NCBI GenBank assembly: GCA_937899785.1
Contig: CALCCG010000179.1
Coordinates: 1-45,712 of the forward strand
Source of the DNA: an uncultured Erythrobacter sp.
Lineage (GTDB): Bacteria > Pseudomonadota > Alphaproteobacteria > Sphingomonadales > Sphingomonadaceae
Length of the DNA: 45,712 bases
Reading direction: 5' to 3'
Part shown: positions 25,801 through 35,749 of the stretch, piece by piece
Numbering within the stretch: position 1 is the first letter of the stretch
Layout of the letters: each line of letters begins with the position of its first letter
Notes under the pieces: generated by a model
Database searches by the model: none
What the model was told of the DNA's origin: nothing
The model's input: only the letters and a program-made list of their open reading frames with translations
Translations under genes and position numbers: made by a program

Positions 25801-28379
25801 GCTTCAAGCAGACCGCGAATTGCCTGCTGATCACCATCCCGCAACGCAGGGAACGAAACAAAAGTAGCATCGACTGCGGCACGGATCTCTCGGCGACTTG
25901 CGATCAATGCATTAGCAGCGTCAATATGATCGAACTGGCGTCTTGCGAGTTGCGCCACGCCCAACTCTTGTCCTTCCAGACGATCACCCATCCCGCCAGC
26001 CGCCACGTTGTTCCACGCTGTCTGAAATCGCCGAATTGAAGCCCGTGCTGTAACAAATCGTTGGACGTCGCTCCATTCGTCGGCGGCTGAAGCTGGTTCG
26101 CCCAACACAGTGACCTCACCCAGCTGAGCCTTGAGTTTGGAAGCGAATAACCCGCCAACGAGCCCGACTGCCGGTCTACCTTCGGCCTCTTTCTCAATCG
26201 CAACAAGAAACTTCGGATCGCTAAGCGCTTCTTCCGGCACGAAAACCGATCTGGTCAGGAAGTATTGATACTCGGCTCCAAGCCTTAAAGCCTCTTCGCG
26301 CAAGCTCTCCAACGCGGTTAGACGGGCGTCCGGTCCCGATTGCTCGAGACGCAGAAGCAAGTCTTCGGTCCATGCAAAGGGTGCCCCTGATACCCGTTGC
26401 TCCTCTGCAGATAGTGACTTCAGTTTTGCCGTCAGGTCTCGCAGGCGCGACACAGTGTCATCCTGGTCCTCTCGCAAAGTCGGAAGTTCGCCCTTGCTTA
26501 TCCTCTCCCTTATCTGCTCGGCTTCAGTAAGATCCTTGTGCGCATTGAGGAGCGCTTCGACTTTGGGAAGGCGCTCAAGGTCCGGAAGGCACGCATTCAG
26601 ATAGACGAGGTCGTCACCAACTGCCTTCCGAGCCGTCCTGAGTTCGGCAATGTCAGCATCGGAAAATGCTGGATCGTAGGTTGATGAAACCTCCAGATCA
26701 TCAGGCATCCAAGCTGTTAATTCCGGCGAGGCTGCGACCATTCTAGCGGCGCGAATTGGTTCGTAAGTATCGCCATCCAGCGTGATTGGCGAAATAGCAG
26801 CTCGCCCGATCTTGTCGACTTCCGTGTCAATCAGCGCGAGTTGTCGGTGCAGCCGGTCGATTTGCTCGTCCAGATCATCAATCTCGTCTTGCAACTCATG
26901 CCGCCGCAGCCGTTGTAGTTTTTCGCCGATGATATCGACGGATTCCTGAAACTGCTTGAGCCCGTCGCGATCGCTTTCGAGGAGGCTCACTGCAAGCGGA
27001 CGCACCGCTTCTGGCAGCTTGTCGCGAAGAACCTTTAGCGCGGGCGCTTTCTGAGATGTCACGAGCACCCGCTTGCCGAGGGCAAGATAGTGACTGATTA
27101 TATTTGCGATGGTGTGCGTCTTGCCCGTGCCGGGCGGCCCCTGAACAACCACGCCCGGGCGCACTTCCAGTCGCTGCACCACCTCGACCTGCTCACGGTT
27201 GAACGGCAATGGAAAGAACAGATCCTTCCCCTCCCCGTTAGAAGTGGTAACGCCCGGAATGCTGGAGATGCCGCGGAACTCGGGATATTCTTCTTCGCTT
27301 ACCGCATCAGCAGGCTCGACAAGCAGCGAAGCCACTGCCTTCGGCAGTTCTGTTGTCTCTTCTCCATCTTCGAGAAGCGCGCGGAACTGGCGCAAATCTT
27401 CCATAAGCTGCGTTGCCCGACGCTCGCGCTGGAAGAATGCGAACGCATCGCCGATCTTGAACTGCGTTTCAATCGAAGGGATAATCCCGGGCTGCGCTGG
27501 ATCTTGGTCGGGTAAGTACACCGCATCAGGGTCGAGCAAAGCGGCGGCCTGGCGTAGCGGCGGCGCGTACGTCTCCGGGGCAAATGGAGACAAGCTTTCT
27601 TCCTCAAGTTCACCAAGGAATTTCTCAGTCGCGGAGCGCCATTGGTCCAGCGCCCCCAGCCCCATCTTATCTAGCGCGTCCAATTCGAGACCCGGGTCCG
27701 CTTCCATACGAGGTCGCACCTCAATCGCGTGGGTCAACTCATTCAGACTGATTTCCTGCGAGACCGTAAGCAGCGGATACCGCAACCGCTTCCCGTCTCG
27801 AAACAGCGTGGCAAAACCGATGCCGCAGGTCAGCTCAAGCGGGATGTCGCTGACACCTTCGAGCTGCTGACGGAGCATGAAGAGCGCATTGTAGAGGGCG
27901 ATCGTCTCGCGGCGCGGGGTTTCGGTATCGACCCAATTCGACCAGGCATCCTTAAGCCAGTACTCAAACAAAAGCTCGACCATCTCGCGCTCGGCAAAAT
28001 GTTCGAAGGAAACATGCTCGGGTGCATCTTCGGCGGGGATCAGGCCCGCCTCTACAAGGACAGCCCCTGCGACTTCGCTCTTCAGTCGCGGTTCGCTTTT
28101 GGGATCGTCGCGATAAGTCAGCCAGACGGATAGCTCCACGTCCTCCGGTGCTGGTGGTGCCTTCTTTGGCAGCCGGTCGACACGCAACCATATCGGATCA
28201 TCATCGCGCCCAACATCGAGCGCGACACCGGGTAATCCCTGAAGCTCAGCCCCGGATTTACGGAAGGCCTTGTGATCCTGATAATCCAGAACCGTCTTCA
28301 GCTTGTCGCGCTCGGTGGCCTCGACGTAGTCAATCAGGTCGATCAGGCGACTGATTTCAGGTGCGAGCGGAGCGTGCAT
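22857..28379 (-). pseudogene. SF1 helicase with Vsr/DUF559-like nuclease, two in-frame TAG codons
   Basis: The frame spans 1840 codons and is interrupted only by TAG at 24642-24644 and TAG at 24612-24614. Reading through gives continuous family sequence (YIFDEI-stop-RIASDPKMA-stop-WTIGVTTLLGQKQ). The order is an N-terminal DUF4011-like region, Walker A QGPPGTGKT (Lys420), a long coiled/helical insert, DEAS at 1110, GDDKQ, LTEHFR, then after the stops motif V (QGDERD) and motif VI (VALSRA). A nuclease domain follows at about 1382-1475 (IDLVVEGE, AIECDGDRYHG), with a DUF3320-like C-terminus. The stops remove motifs V-VI and the nuclease, so the product should be inactive unless suppressed. The ATG overlaps the methyltransferase TGA (TGATG). 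The parent protein is a defence-type helicase-nuclease. Confidence 0.85.
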
Positions 28380-31288
28380 CAGACATCCGCCCTTTCTTGG
28401 TTCAGCCTGAACAGGCGTGCAAGGGTTTCATCATCAGTCAGCAGACCGGCGCGGTAGTCATCGCCCCAGCCGTAGGCTTCGGCAACCGCCTCATCGAGCG
28501 CGCGGTGGGCGTGGTCGAGCCAGGCGGGGCGGGCGTTGTAAAGATTGGTGAGGGTGCGCTTCTTCAGCTCCTTTGCGGCGGCCTCGTCCTTCGGCAGGAT
28601 ACGGTCGGGATAGCCTTCGACCACTTCAGGCACGCGCTCGACCAGTTCCTTCGGGTTGAGCCAGTTTTCGCGCAAGGTGTTAAGCCGCGCCGCTGCCTCC
28701 CCGATGGCCCGTGCGTGCGGATCATCGGCATAGTCAGCGGCGGGGATGTTCGGCGTAAGGCCTTCTGGAATAGGAAAAGTCGCGAAGACCGATGTATGAG
28801 TGTACCGGGGGCGATCTTGGAGGTCAGAACCCTTTCGCAGCGCCCAAAGTTCATGGAACCGGCTCTGCAAAATGCCAAAGATCGTATCATCGTCACGGGG
28901 GATTACGATCAAATTCTTGTCGGGCAGAATGGGCAATTGGAGCCAGACAAAGATGCGATGCTGAGCAGTTTCCGGCGTCACGAGGTAACGGCTCAGAGGC
29001 GCGATAGCCTTGCGCATTGCCGGTCGGGAACGCCAAAGTTCCCACCAACCTACACTATCGCTTCCGCTCAGATCGCGAAGCTCAGCGATTGTTTTTCCGT
29101 CTTCGTCTGGAGTTGTTTGGATATGGTCGAATGGGCTCGCGAATGCGGATGCGTCCGCTTCGCTAAGGCCGAGGGGTAGATCGATAAGCCAATAATCTCT
29201 CGGACGCCCGGTTACGTCGTCTCCGTTCCAATATGGTTTTAGGATGTTGCTGTTTTGCTGACCATTGGGATTTGTAGGCTCGGTCAACCATGCTCTTGCT
29301 GCCCCGCCAGGGACGTCGAAAGGACCACTCTTCTGGATCCCCAGATATGCACCATTCCTATTCTCGGGGAGAACGACTGCTAGTGTAAGATTGAGGCCAG
29401 TTGTCAGATCCGGATTGATTGAACCGACGCTCTCGCCATTGAGCTTGGCTTCCTGTTCGCTATGACCGAAGCAAACGAGCGAAACGTCGACTGCTGCGCC
29501 ATCGATAGTCCATTTCTCTTCGCTCCAAGCCTAGAAGATCCGCGTGGCATCCAGTATGCGTTTCATAACTGGAAGGTTCGTATTCTTCCTGATTGAGTTC
29601 GTGGCAACCAAGCCCGCCCTTTCACAGCGCCCTTCGGCAATTTTTTCCCTCGCCTTCTCGAACCAGTAACAGACAAGGTCAGTAAAGCCGGGCAATCGGC
29701 CTTCAAAAGCCGCCCGAATTCGCTCCGTCTCGCTCACGCCGAGCATACGCTTCATGAGCTTGGCTCCTAGAAACGGCGGATTGCCAACAATTGCATCTGC
29801 ATCCGGCCATCGTGCTTCTGTCCCATCGGGAGCCAAGATCGCATCCCTGCACTCAATATTACCAAGACTGCGAAGGATTGGGTTCCTCGCTGCCTCAAAG
29901 CCATTGCGCCTCATCCACTGAATCACACCGATCCAAACCGACACCCGCGCCAGTTCCGCTGCATAGGAATTCAGTTCGATTCCAAAAACGCTTTCAGGTC
30001 CGACCGTCGGTGAGAAACGCCCTAAACCGAGCTGTTCAGCCTCAAGATTAACCAAGTGCTCAAGATCCTTGAGCGCAAGCAGCGATAGATAAAGGAAATT
30101 GCCCGAGCCGCACGCCGGATCAAGCACTCGGAAACTGCGAAGGCGATCTACAAACGTGCCATGTAGCTCTTTCGCCTTTTTGAGCGCATTCGCCTCCGCA
30201 CGCCGCGCGGCAGCATAGACCTTTTTCGCCTCGCTTTGTTTAGTCGGCGTTCGGTTTCGGGCTTCCTCGGCCTTGTGGATCTGAGCCTCAATTTCGACCC
30301 GAATTGCCTCCCATTCGGCTGTGAGAGGCCGGATGATTACCGGCTCGACGATCTGCATGATCTTTTCGCGGTCGGTGTAATGCGCGCCCAGCTGGCTCCG
30401 CTTGTCCGGGTCCAAACCCCGCTCGAACAGAGTGCCGAGGATCGATGGATCGATCTCGGACCAGTCCAGAGCGGCGGCGGCAATCAGGTTATCAATAACC
30501 GCGCGTTCGAGGGGCAAAGTGCTATCATCGTCGAACAAGCCGCCGTTAAACCATTCGACCTTTGTAAAGCCGACCAGCCCGCCCGATTTCATCGCCCCAA
30601 ACAGGATCGCTGCGTTCGTGGCAAAGGTGTCAGGCCTGGGCGCGCTCGCTTTGAGCATGGCGGTGAACATGTGATCGGGCAGCAGTCCAACATCCTCGGC
30701 GAACATGCAGAACACGAGCCGGTTGACGAAGTGGGCAACGGCGTGAGCCTCGTGCCCGCGCGACCGCAGGCGCTGGGCCAGCTGGGAGAATTCTTCAGCC
30801 GCCTCTTCGGTAAGCATCTGCCGCGTCTTGGCAGGCTTCAAACGCTCAGGAGCTTCGAAGCAGTTGCGCAGCAGATCGCGAGTAGCGCCATTCAGCAGGT
30901 CTTCGAGAGCGAATTCATGCACCTCCTGCACCGTATTGGTCCAATTGGTGTGGACGCGAAACCGGTCCATGTCGCTGACGATCAGCAGCGGGGGATTGTC
31001 CAGCGCGATGGCATATTGCTGGAGTTGGGCGAAGGCGCGGTCGAGGTCCTTCTTCTTGCCCTTATATTCCCAAGCAAAGCATTCCTTGCGCCAGACATCC
31101 GCCCAGCCTTCACCGCCGCCGGTCTTCGATGCGCCCTTCTCGAAGGTGAACCATTCACCCTTGGGGTCGGCGCTGGCCGGTTTCTCGATACCAAGCAATT
31201 CGCAAAGGTCGAGGAAGTGTTCCTGCGATGCAGTGCGCTCTTTCAGCTCGGCAGCGCGCCATTTCTGGATAAACTCAGCAGGTGTCAT
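28379..31288 (-). pseudogene. MmeI-like restriction-methyltransferase, one in-frame TAG
   Basis: A 969-codon frame interrupted by TAG at 29531-29533 (codon 586). The N-terminal nuclease carries Asp64, Glu74 and Lys76, the D-x9-E-x-K spacing of MmeI. The helical spacer follows. The adenine-methyltransferase core has motif I DPACGSGNF at 390 and motif IV NPPF at 503-506. After the stop, 81 uninterrupted codons (AWSEEKWTIDGAAV, VSLVCFG) lead into the target-recognition and C-terminal domains. This is a type IIG/IIL design, cutting and methylating in one chain. The truncated product keeps the catalytic domains but loses target recognition, so neither activity is expected to be specific. It starts 9 bases after the DUF262 gene and overlaps the helicase start. 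Confidence 0.87.
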
Positions 31289-31297
31289 GAGTAGCGG

Positions 31298-33013
31298 TTA
31301 CTCCGCAGCCTCCTGTTCTTCTTCCGCGTAGTAGTCCTCTTCCTCATGATCGGACGGAACCTCAGCCTCCCTCAAAGCCTCCTTGCCCATCGCGTTTTCG
31401 ATGAGAGCCAAAAGTCGCCGCCTTCGATCGTCCATAAAGCCGTCGAAGTCGTCTGCGAGGAGGTAGCTTTCCTCGATCTCGTGGCTCTCTAGGATTGCTG
31501 TCAAACGGTCAGGGGCAATGGGAGGGTTGCTGTCATTGCCCTTGGTCAGTCGGCCCAGATAGGAAGACGGGGCAACGCCGCCGAGCATTCGATTGGTGCC
31601 TGAGGCAATCGGCGTCTTGTTGACGATGCTGTTGTAGATCTCTGGCCCAATCCCAACACTCTTGCACCAAGCCTGCGGGAAGATGTGATGGATGTCGACA
31701 TTCTCGTCGAAGAACACCGCCTGGTCATAGGGTTGGCCCGACTTGAAATCCTCGGCTCCGCATTTCATCAGCAATGCATGTACGCCCTTGTAAGCTGCCG
31801 AGCCGTAGAGCTCTCCCAACACGCCGCACCAGTACCATTGCGCCAGCTTCTGAAGCACCGCGTCGTTCTCCCATGTGTTTCCAAGCTCCGCTAGGATCGC
31901 AGCAAGTGGGACAAGTTGAGTCTGATAGGGAAGATCGCGCGCCTTAAATATCTTCAACGAATGCAGAAACTTGGCAGCTGCGATGTAGCCAGCCTCGACC
32001 TTGGGCGCGAACTGCTGATAAGCCGAAAGTGGGACTTGAAGCAGACTATTGCGCGTCGCGCTTATGGCAGGAGGCTCTCTGCCTTCTGCGATGGCTGCCT
32101 CTCGCACTTCCTTAGTATGAAGCAATGATACTGCTTATAGAAACTCAACGGGCTCAATCTTGTCAAGCACCGGTTGGTTCGAAACCAATCGCTTGCGGCG
32201 TTCTTTCCAGTCATCGCGGAGATGGAATTCCTCTGCCGCATACATCGCGGTCACGAGCTCGAATGCATCGAGCGGTTTGCCTCCCGTATTCACCTTCTCG
32301 AACACGAGACAGACGGCCGCCCTACTTGTGTCCTTGCCCAACTTTATCACCGGTACTTGATACTGGTCGAAGTTTCTAACCACGCCTTGCATGAAGGCAT
32401 TGATCAGCTTCAGGTGTTCGCTGCGCTGGTCTAGCTCTTTGTAAATCCAGTCGATCGCATTTGTCTGTCAATCCTGAGCGCTAAACATCCGGTCGATTGG
32501 AAAATGCAGATGTTCGAACTCGTTCTCCTCGGCGGAGAGGTCGAGCTTGATATCCCGGCCAAAGTTTTCCCGAATGATCCGATCTTCGGGAACGGGCACG
32601 ATGGCTTCACTACGCGGGACATCCGGGTCCAGCGCCGCGCGAATATCGAAGTAGAAGTGCAATTTGATTGGTCGTTTTTTGACTGTCTGTGTGGAGACGG
32701 GGACAGTTGTATAGGTCGACTGGTAAAGTGAGGTCATACGCTGCTGACCGTCGAGTAAGTAGGCCTCGATCTCTTTGGCCGGTGACGGCGCTCCTTCTAC
32801 CGGACGTACCGCAAACGAAACTTCGCCCGATGCATCCAAAGTCATGAGCGCCCCCACAGGGAAGCCCTCAGAAATTGACGCCAAAAGATCTGTGATGCGA
32901 TCCTGATCCCAGACCCAGCCCCTCTGGAAGTCTGGCAGCTGGAGTTTGCCCTCATCGCATTCACGCATGAGATCGCTGAGCTTGTAAGGATTAGTCTGAA
33001 ATGAGGTTGTCAC
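31298..33013 (-). pseudogene. DUF262/DUF1524 (GmrSD-like) nuclease, in-frame TGA and TAA
   Basis: A 571-codon frame from a GTG start (AGGGG ahead of it), broken by TGA at 32468-32470 and TAA at 32135-32137. Read through, it gives FSAQD-stop-QTNAIDWIYKEL and VEFL-stop-AVSLLHTKEV without frame change. The N-terminus has the DUF262 marks LPDFQRGWVWDQDRI and LLDGQQRMTSLY, a nucleotide-using ParB/Srx-like fold. The C-terminus has the DUF1524 HNH-type nuclease marks DIHHIFPQ and SGTNRMLGG, then an acidic tail. Such proteins form type IV restriction enzymes (GmrSD) and parts of modification-sensing systems (SspE, BrxU). First gene of the operon with the methyltransferase and helicase. The second stop differs by one base from CAA. 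Confidence 0.85.
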
Positions 33014-33151
33014 GATTGCCCCTGCGATCTGATTTTGTGCTCGTTTGACTTGATAAAGAAGTATTTAGCAAGAATGCAATTGACGAAATCTGCCAGCGAT
33101 CTTGCCCATCGTGATGATCAACGGTTGGTCTGGTGCAATCAATTCTAACAC

Positions 33152-34423
33152 TCAGGCCTCCAAAATCTTCAGTGTAGCAACGCTGGCGCGGGCCGATAAT
33201 GCTTCGGCAATTGGCACAACAGCATCCTCAGGTGGATTGCCGGGCACCTCGATGCCCTTCTCAATTTCTTCCGTCACCGTTTCAGCAAGGTCAGTTACCC
33301 GGCGGCGAATGTACGGGGCACCTAGCCCTGCCTCCTCCGCGAACCTCGCCACACTTTCTCTGTCAAATTCTTCGAGTGTCGCCGCACGGCCAAAACGCAT
33401 TGCGAGCTTGGGGGAGAGCTCCTTCCACATATGCGTGGCAACAAGATCGTAGAGCGGGGCGAGCACCACCTCGCCGTTTTCCCGGCGCACCAGACTGTAA
33501 TTCTTCGCGTGGGCATCGGCGTTGCCAATGATGAGATTGAAGATCGCGGCGTCGGCGAGCTTCAACACCTCGCGTGCTGGCCGCGTCGCAGCGCTGCGCA
33601 ACAGTGCGAAGCTATCGCGGAAAGTCGGCCCGCCCTCCGCCGCGTATTTGCGGTTTGAGGGGACGCTAAGTGCCTGAGCGAAGTCCTCCTGATGCAGTCG
33701 GTGCGTCTTTCCGTCGAGTATAATCCGATCATAGCGTTCGACCAGCAGCAACGGCTTGCCTGCCACCTCGCGCCACTCTGCATTGGCAGCATCAATGCCC
33801 ACCGCGCGCGCCAGTGTGAGGCAAAAGGCCTCATTTGCAGCCAATCCGGCAAAGCGATCCGGTTCGGGCTTAATCAGATGCGTAGATGGCTCGCCGGGTC
33901 GGGGGATCGCAATGCCTCCATCTGCGGTGACCACCACGGGCAGTTTGCTCTGCGCTCCTGCAAGGCTGAGCCTCGCGCCGCCCTCGCCTGCCAGCATGGG
34001 CACAGCAGGCAACCGATCGAGCAGTGCCGCCAGCTCGTTCTCTTGGAGTGGTTCTGGAGCGTTCTCGGAGTGTTCTTGGACCGGTTCTGCATCTTTGGGC
34101 AGGAAGGCTAGAGCACCAGCAACATCTCCGCCCAAAGCCTCAAGCAGCCGAAACGGATTGTCGGGCGAAACCCCAAGTGCGCGAGCGATAGCCGTACGCT
34201 GGCTTTCCTCGGGTAGCAGTCCGCCAAAAACAGCCTTGCAGGCATGATCTCTAAATGGCTCTTGCTGTTTTGGCATTGCATGAGAAAGTGCCGGGGCCGT
34301 TTCATCAGCCAGCCAAGCAGGTGCATATGCGAAATGCATCGCGCCACCTTTGTCGATCGAGAGTTCGCCTGCCTGACGCGCATCCCACCAGACCACCAGC
34401 GTATCCAGAATTGGCAGCGTCAC
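33152..34423 (-). CDS. hipA: HipA-type serine/threonine kinase toxin
   Basis: A 423-residue HipA-family kinase. In E. coli the toxin phosphorylates glutamyl-tRNA synthetase and slows growth. Family landmarks in order: SLAGAQSKLPV (ATP-binding loop), STHLIKPE, NEAFCLTLA, VERYDR, LHQEDFAQAL, FNLIIGNADAHAKNYSL (catalytic Asp/Asn) and APLYDLVAT in place of the DFG-like motif. The GTG start overlaps the hipB stop by 3 bases (GTGA). Unlike the defence operon just downstream, it has no internal stop. An insertion rich in Glu/Pro (PVQEHSENAPEPLQEN) lies before the ATP loop. Its level should be set by the HipB operators upstream. Confidence 0.9.
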   Translation of the reverse strand: MTLPILDTLVVWWDARQAGELSIDKGGAMHFAYAPAWLADETAPALSHAMPKQQEPFRDHACKAVFGGLLPEESQRTAIARALGVSPDNPFRLLEALGGDVAGALAFLPKDAEPVQEHSENAPEPLQENELAALLDRLPAVPMLAGEGGARLSLAGAQSKLPVVVTADGGIAIPRPGEPSTHLIKPEPDRFAGLAANEAFCLTLARAVGIDAANAEWREVAGKPLLLVERYDRIILDGKTHRLHQEDFAQALSVPSNRKYAAEGGPTFRDSFALLRSAATRPAREVLKLADAAIFNLIIGNADAHAKNYSLVRRENGEVVLAPLYDLVATHMWKELSPKLAMRFGRAATLEEFDRESVARFAEEAGLGAPYIRRRVTDLAETVTEEIEKGIEVPGNPPEDAVVPIAEALSARASVATLKILEA

Positions 34424-34683
34424 TCCGCCTCATCCTTTTCGGGCGCGACCGCTCGACCCGCTATCACGATCCCGTCAGGCCGCTTGATTTGCAATTCACA
34501 TCCAAGTGCTGAAATCACATCAAGAACCTTGCCCATCTGGACAGTGGGCTTCCCCCGCTCCAGTTCAACGAGGAAGCGCAAGCCGACGCCGCTTGCAGCG
34601 GCCAACTCGTCTTGGCGCAGACCAAGCTCCTTGCGTTCATCGCGGATGATTTGACCGATAGTGGCAACATTGAGCATGAGCAT
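34420..34683 (-). CDS. hipB: HipB-type antitoxin and repressor
   Basis: An 87-residue Cro/C1-type HTH protein: IGQIIRDERKELGLRQDELAAASGVGLRFLVELERGKPTVQMGKVLDVISALG. It neutralises HipA and represses the operon. Two starts are possible, 34683 and 34677; the second has better spacing to the GGGAAAGG ribosome site. The ribosome site overlaps the promoter-proximal operator, so bound HipB could also block translation start. Confidence 0.88.
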   Translation of the reverse strand: MLMLNVATIGQIIRDERKELGLRQDELAAASGVGLRFLVELERGKPTVQMGKVLDVISALGCELQIKRPDGIVIAGRAVAPEKDEAE

Positions 34684-34687
34684 TACC

Positions 34688-34703
34688 TTTCCCGAGCGGG
34701 AAA
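34688..34703. promoter_or_regulatory. hipBA operator 1 (TTTCCCG-AG-CGGGAAA)
   Basis: Perfect palindrome apart from the central two bases. It begins 4 bases ahead of the first hipB ATG and overlaps the end of the -10 box and the predicted transcription start. Confidence 0.7.
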
Positions 34704-34730
34704 TCTATGCGGATAATGGATCAATTTCAA
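34702..34730 (-). promoter_or_regulatory. Predicted hipBA promoter
   Basis: Minus strand: -35 TTGAAA (34725-34730), exactly 17 bases, -10 TAGATT (34702-34707). It lies between operators 1 and 2, so binding of both would enclose it. Confidence 0.6.
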
Positions 34731-34736
34731 GATGAT

Positions 34737-34752
34737 TTTCCCGAAAGGGATA
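34737..34752. promoter_or_regulatory. hipBA operator 2 (TTTCCCG-AA-AGGGATA)
   Basis: Same arm TTTCCCG with an imperfect second arm. It is 49 bases from operator 1, just upstream of the -35 box. Confidence 0.6.
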
Positions 34753-34786
34753 TTTTCCGCTCAAAGGGCGACTTTGAAAGGCGCGC

Positions 34787-34802
34787 TTTCCCGTACGGGA
34801 CA
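34787..34802. promoter_or_regulatory. hipBA operator 3 (TTTCCCG-TA-CGGGACA)
   Basis: A third copy, 50 bases beyond operator 2. Nothing on the plus strand to its right looks like a gene, so it probably serves hipBA through DNA looping. Confidence 0.6.
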
Positions 34803-35101
34803 TATTACACGTTTCCAAAATTTCGTGACACTGAGCCTAAAGCTACTCAAAGTCAGAGGCTCAAATCGCAGTTCAGCGAAGTCGGGGAACAATTGTGGTA
34901 AATGGCCCTCGAAGAGCTTCGCATTTCCGTTAAACCACAACTGGTTGCATCAGCCGACTTGCCACCTCCGTCTCCGCCACCTAGTCCTGGCACTAATCTC
35001 TGGTTTCAGGGGCGTTTGCAACGCGCTGAGAGGCATTGTCAGACTAACGTGGCAGGCGAGGGCTTTCGCTGCTAGCGGCGGCTCATAACCCGCAGGGCCG
35101 C
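34803..35101. other. Spacer without recognisable gene
   Basis: Between the hipBA operators and the transposase remnant. Frames here are short and not protein-like. GTTTGCAACGC near 35016 resembles a piece of an IS6-family end, but only weakly. Confidence 0.4.
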
Positions 35102-35548
35102 GTAGCGAACATCAAGGGTGAGACCCACTACCTCGGGCGAGTGGTCGACCAGAAGGGGGAAGTGCTTGAGAGCTACGTGACGGAAAGGCGAAATAAGAAG
35201 GTTGCTCTTCGCTTCTTTAAGAGGGCTCTGAAACGGCGTGGATCGGTCGAGGTGATTGTGACAGATGGTCTCAAATCCTATCCTTCAGCGATGCGCGCGC
35301 CTGGCAACCAGAATCGTCGCGAAATGGGTAGGTGGAAGAACAATCGAGCGTAAAACTCGCACTTACCGTTCGGACGAAAAGAGCGTGTCATGCAGCGATT
35401 TCCGAGAATGAAGAGCTTGCAGAAATTCGCTTCCGTTCACGCCAATGTCCACAGCCCCTTCAACTCAGACCGTCACCTCACCGACCGACAAACTTACAAG
35501 ACCAACCACTCAGCTGCTTTGGCTGAAAGGGAAAATCTTGCAGCCTAA
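35102..35548 (+). pseudogene. IS6-family transposase remnant, 5'-truncated with in-frame TAA
   Basis: The frame from 35102 reads IKGETHYLGRVVDQKGEVLESYVTERRNKK, VIVTDGLKSYPSAM, then GRWKNNRA-stop-NSHLPFGRKERVMQRFPRMKSLQKFASVHANVHSPFN, up to the TAA at 35546. This is the C-terminal half of an IS6-type DDE transposase. The stop at 35351-35353 stands where the family has Glu in NNRAENSHLP, the third catalytic residue (GAA to TAA would explain it). The N-terminal part with the HTH and first Asp is missing. No terminal inverted repeats could be assigned. It marks past insertion-sequence activity at the edge of the island. Confidence 0.8.
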
Positions 35549-35749
35549 CTATCAAGCTGGGTAGCGTGCCCCATGTCTGGCAGAGACGAGTTCGCGATAG
35601 ACTGACAGCACCAAAGGAACCGACCCCAGGCAAGCAACGCTCGGGCGAGCGGATTAATGTGCAAGGTCCTACTTCAGCGTTAGGCATATTATAACACCTC
35701 TCATTGCAGTTTGTCTTGTATCCGACGCGTCGTTCAAAGTGGGTGGGAT

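Larger units (their letters stand above)
19223..35548. mobile_element. Mobilizable/defence island, limits uncertain
   Basis: Relaxase, accessory protein and oriT-like gap, then a restriction-type operon, a HipBA pair and an IS6 transposase remnant lie together between ordinary chromosomal genes. No integrase, tRNA end or flanking direct repeat could be found, and no type IV secretion or coupling genes are in view. The region is therefore either a decayed mobilizable element or a composite of several insertions. The DNA of the helicase gene looks visibly less GC-rich than its surroundings. The limits given are those of the recognisable genes. Confidence 0.5.

Noticed and set aside
22857..33013. 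Alternative genetic code or stop-codon recoding to explain the in-frame stops
   Set aside because: TAG, TGA and TAA all occur as interruptions, and all three also end intact neighbouring genes, so a reassigned codon does not fit.
34688..34802. Regularly spaced TTTCCCG palindromes as a CRISPR-like or iteron array
   Set aside because: Only three copies, palindromic, and placed around the hipBA promoter; operators explain them better.
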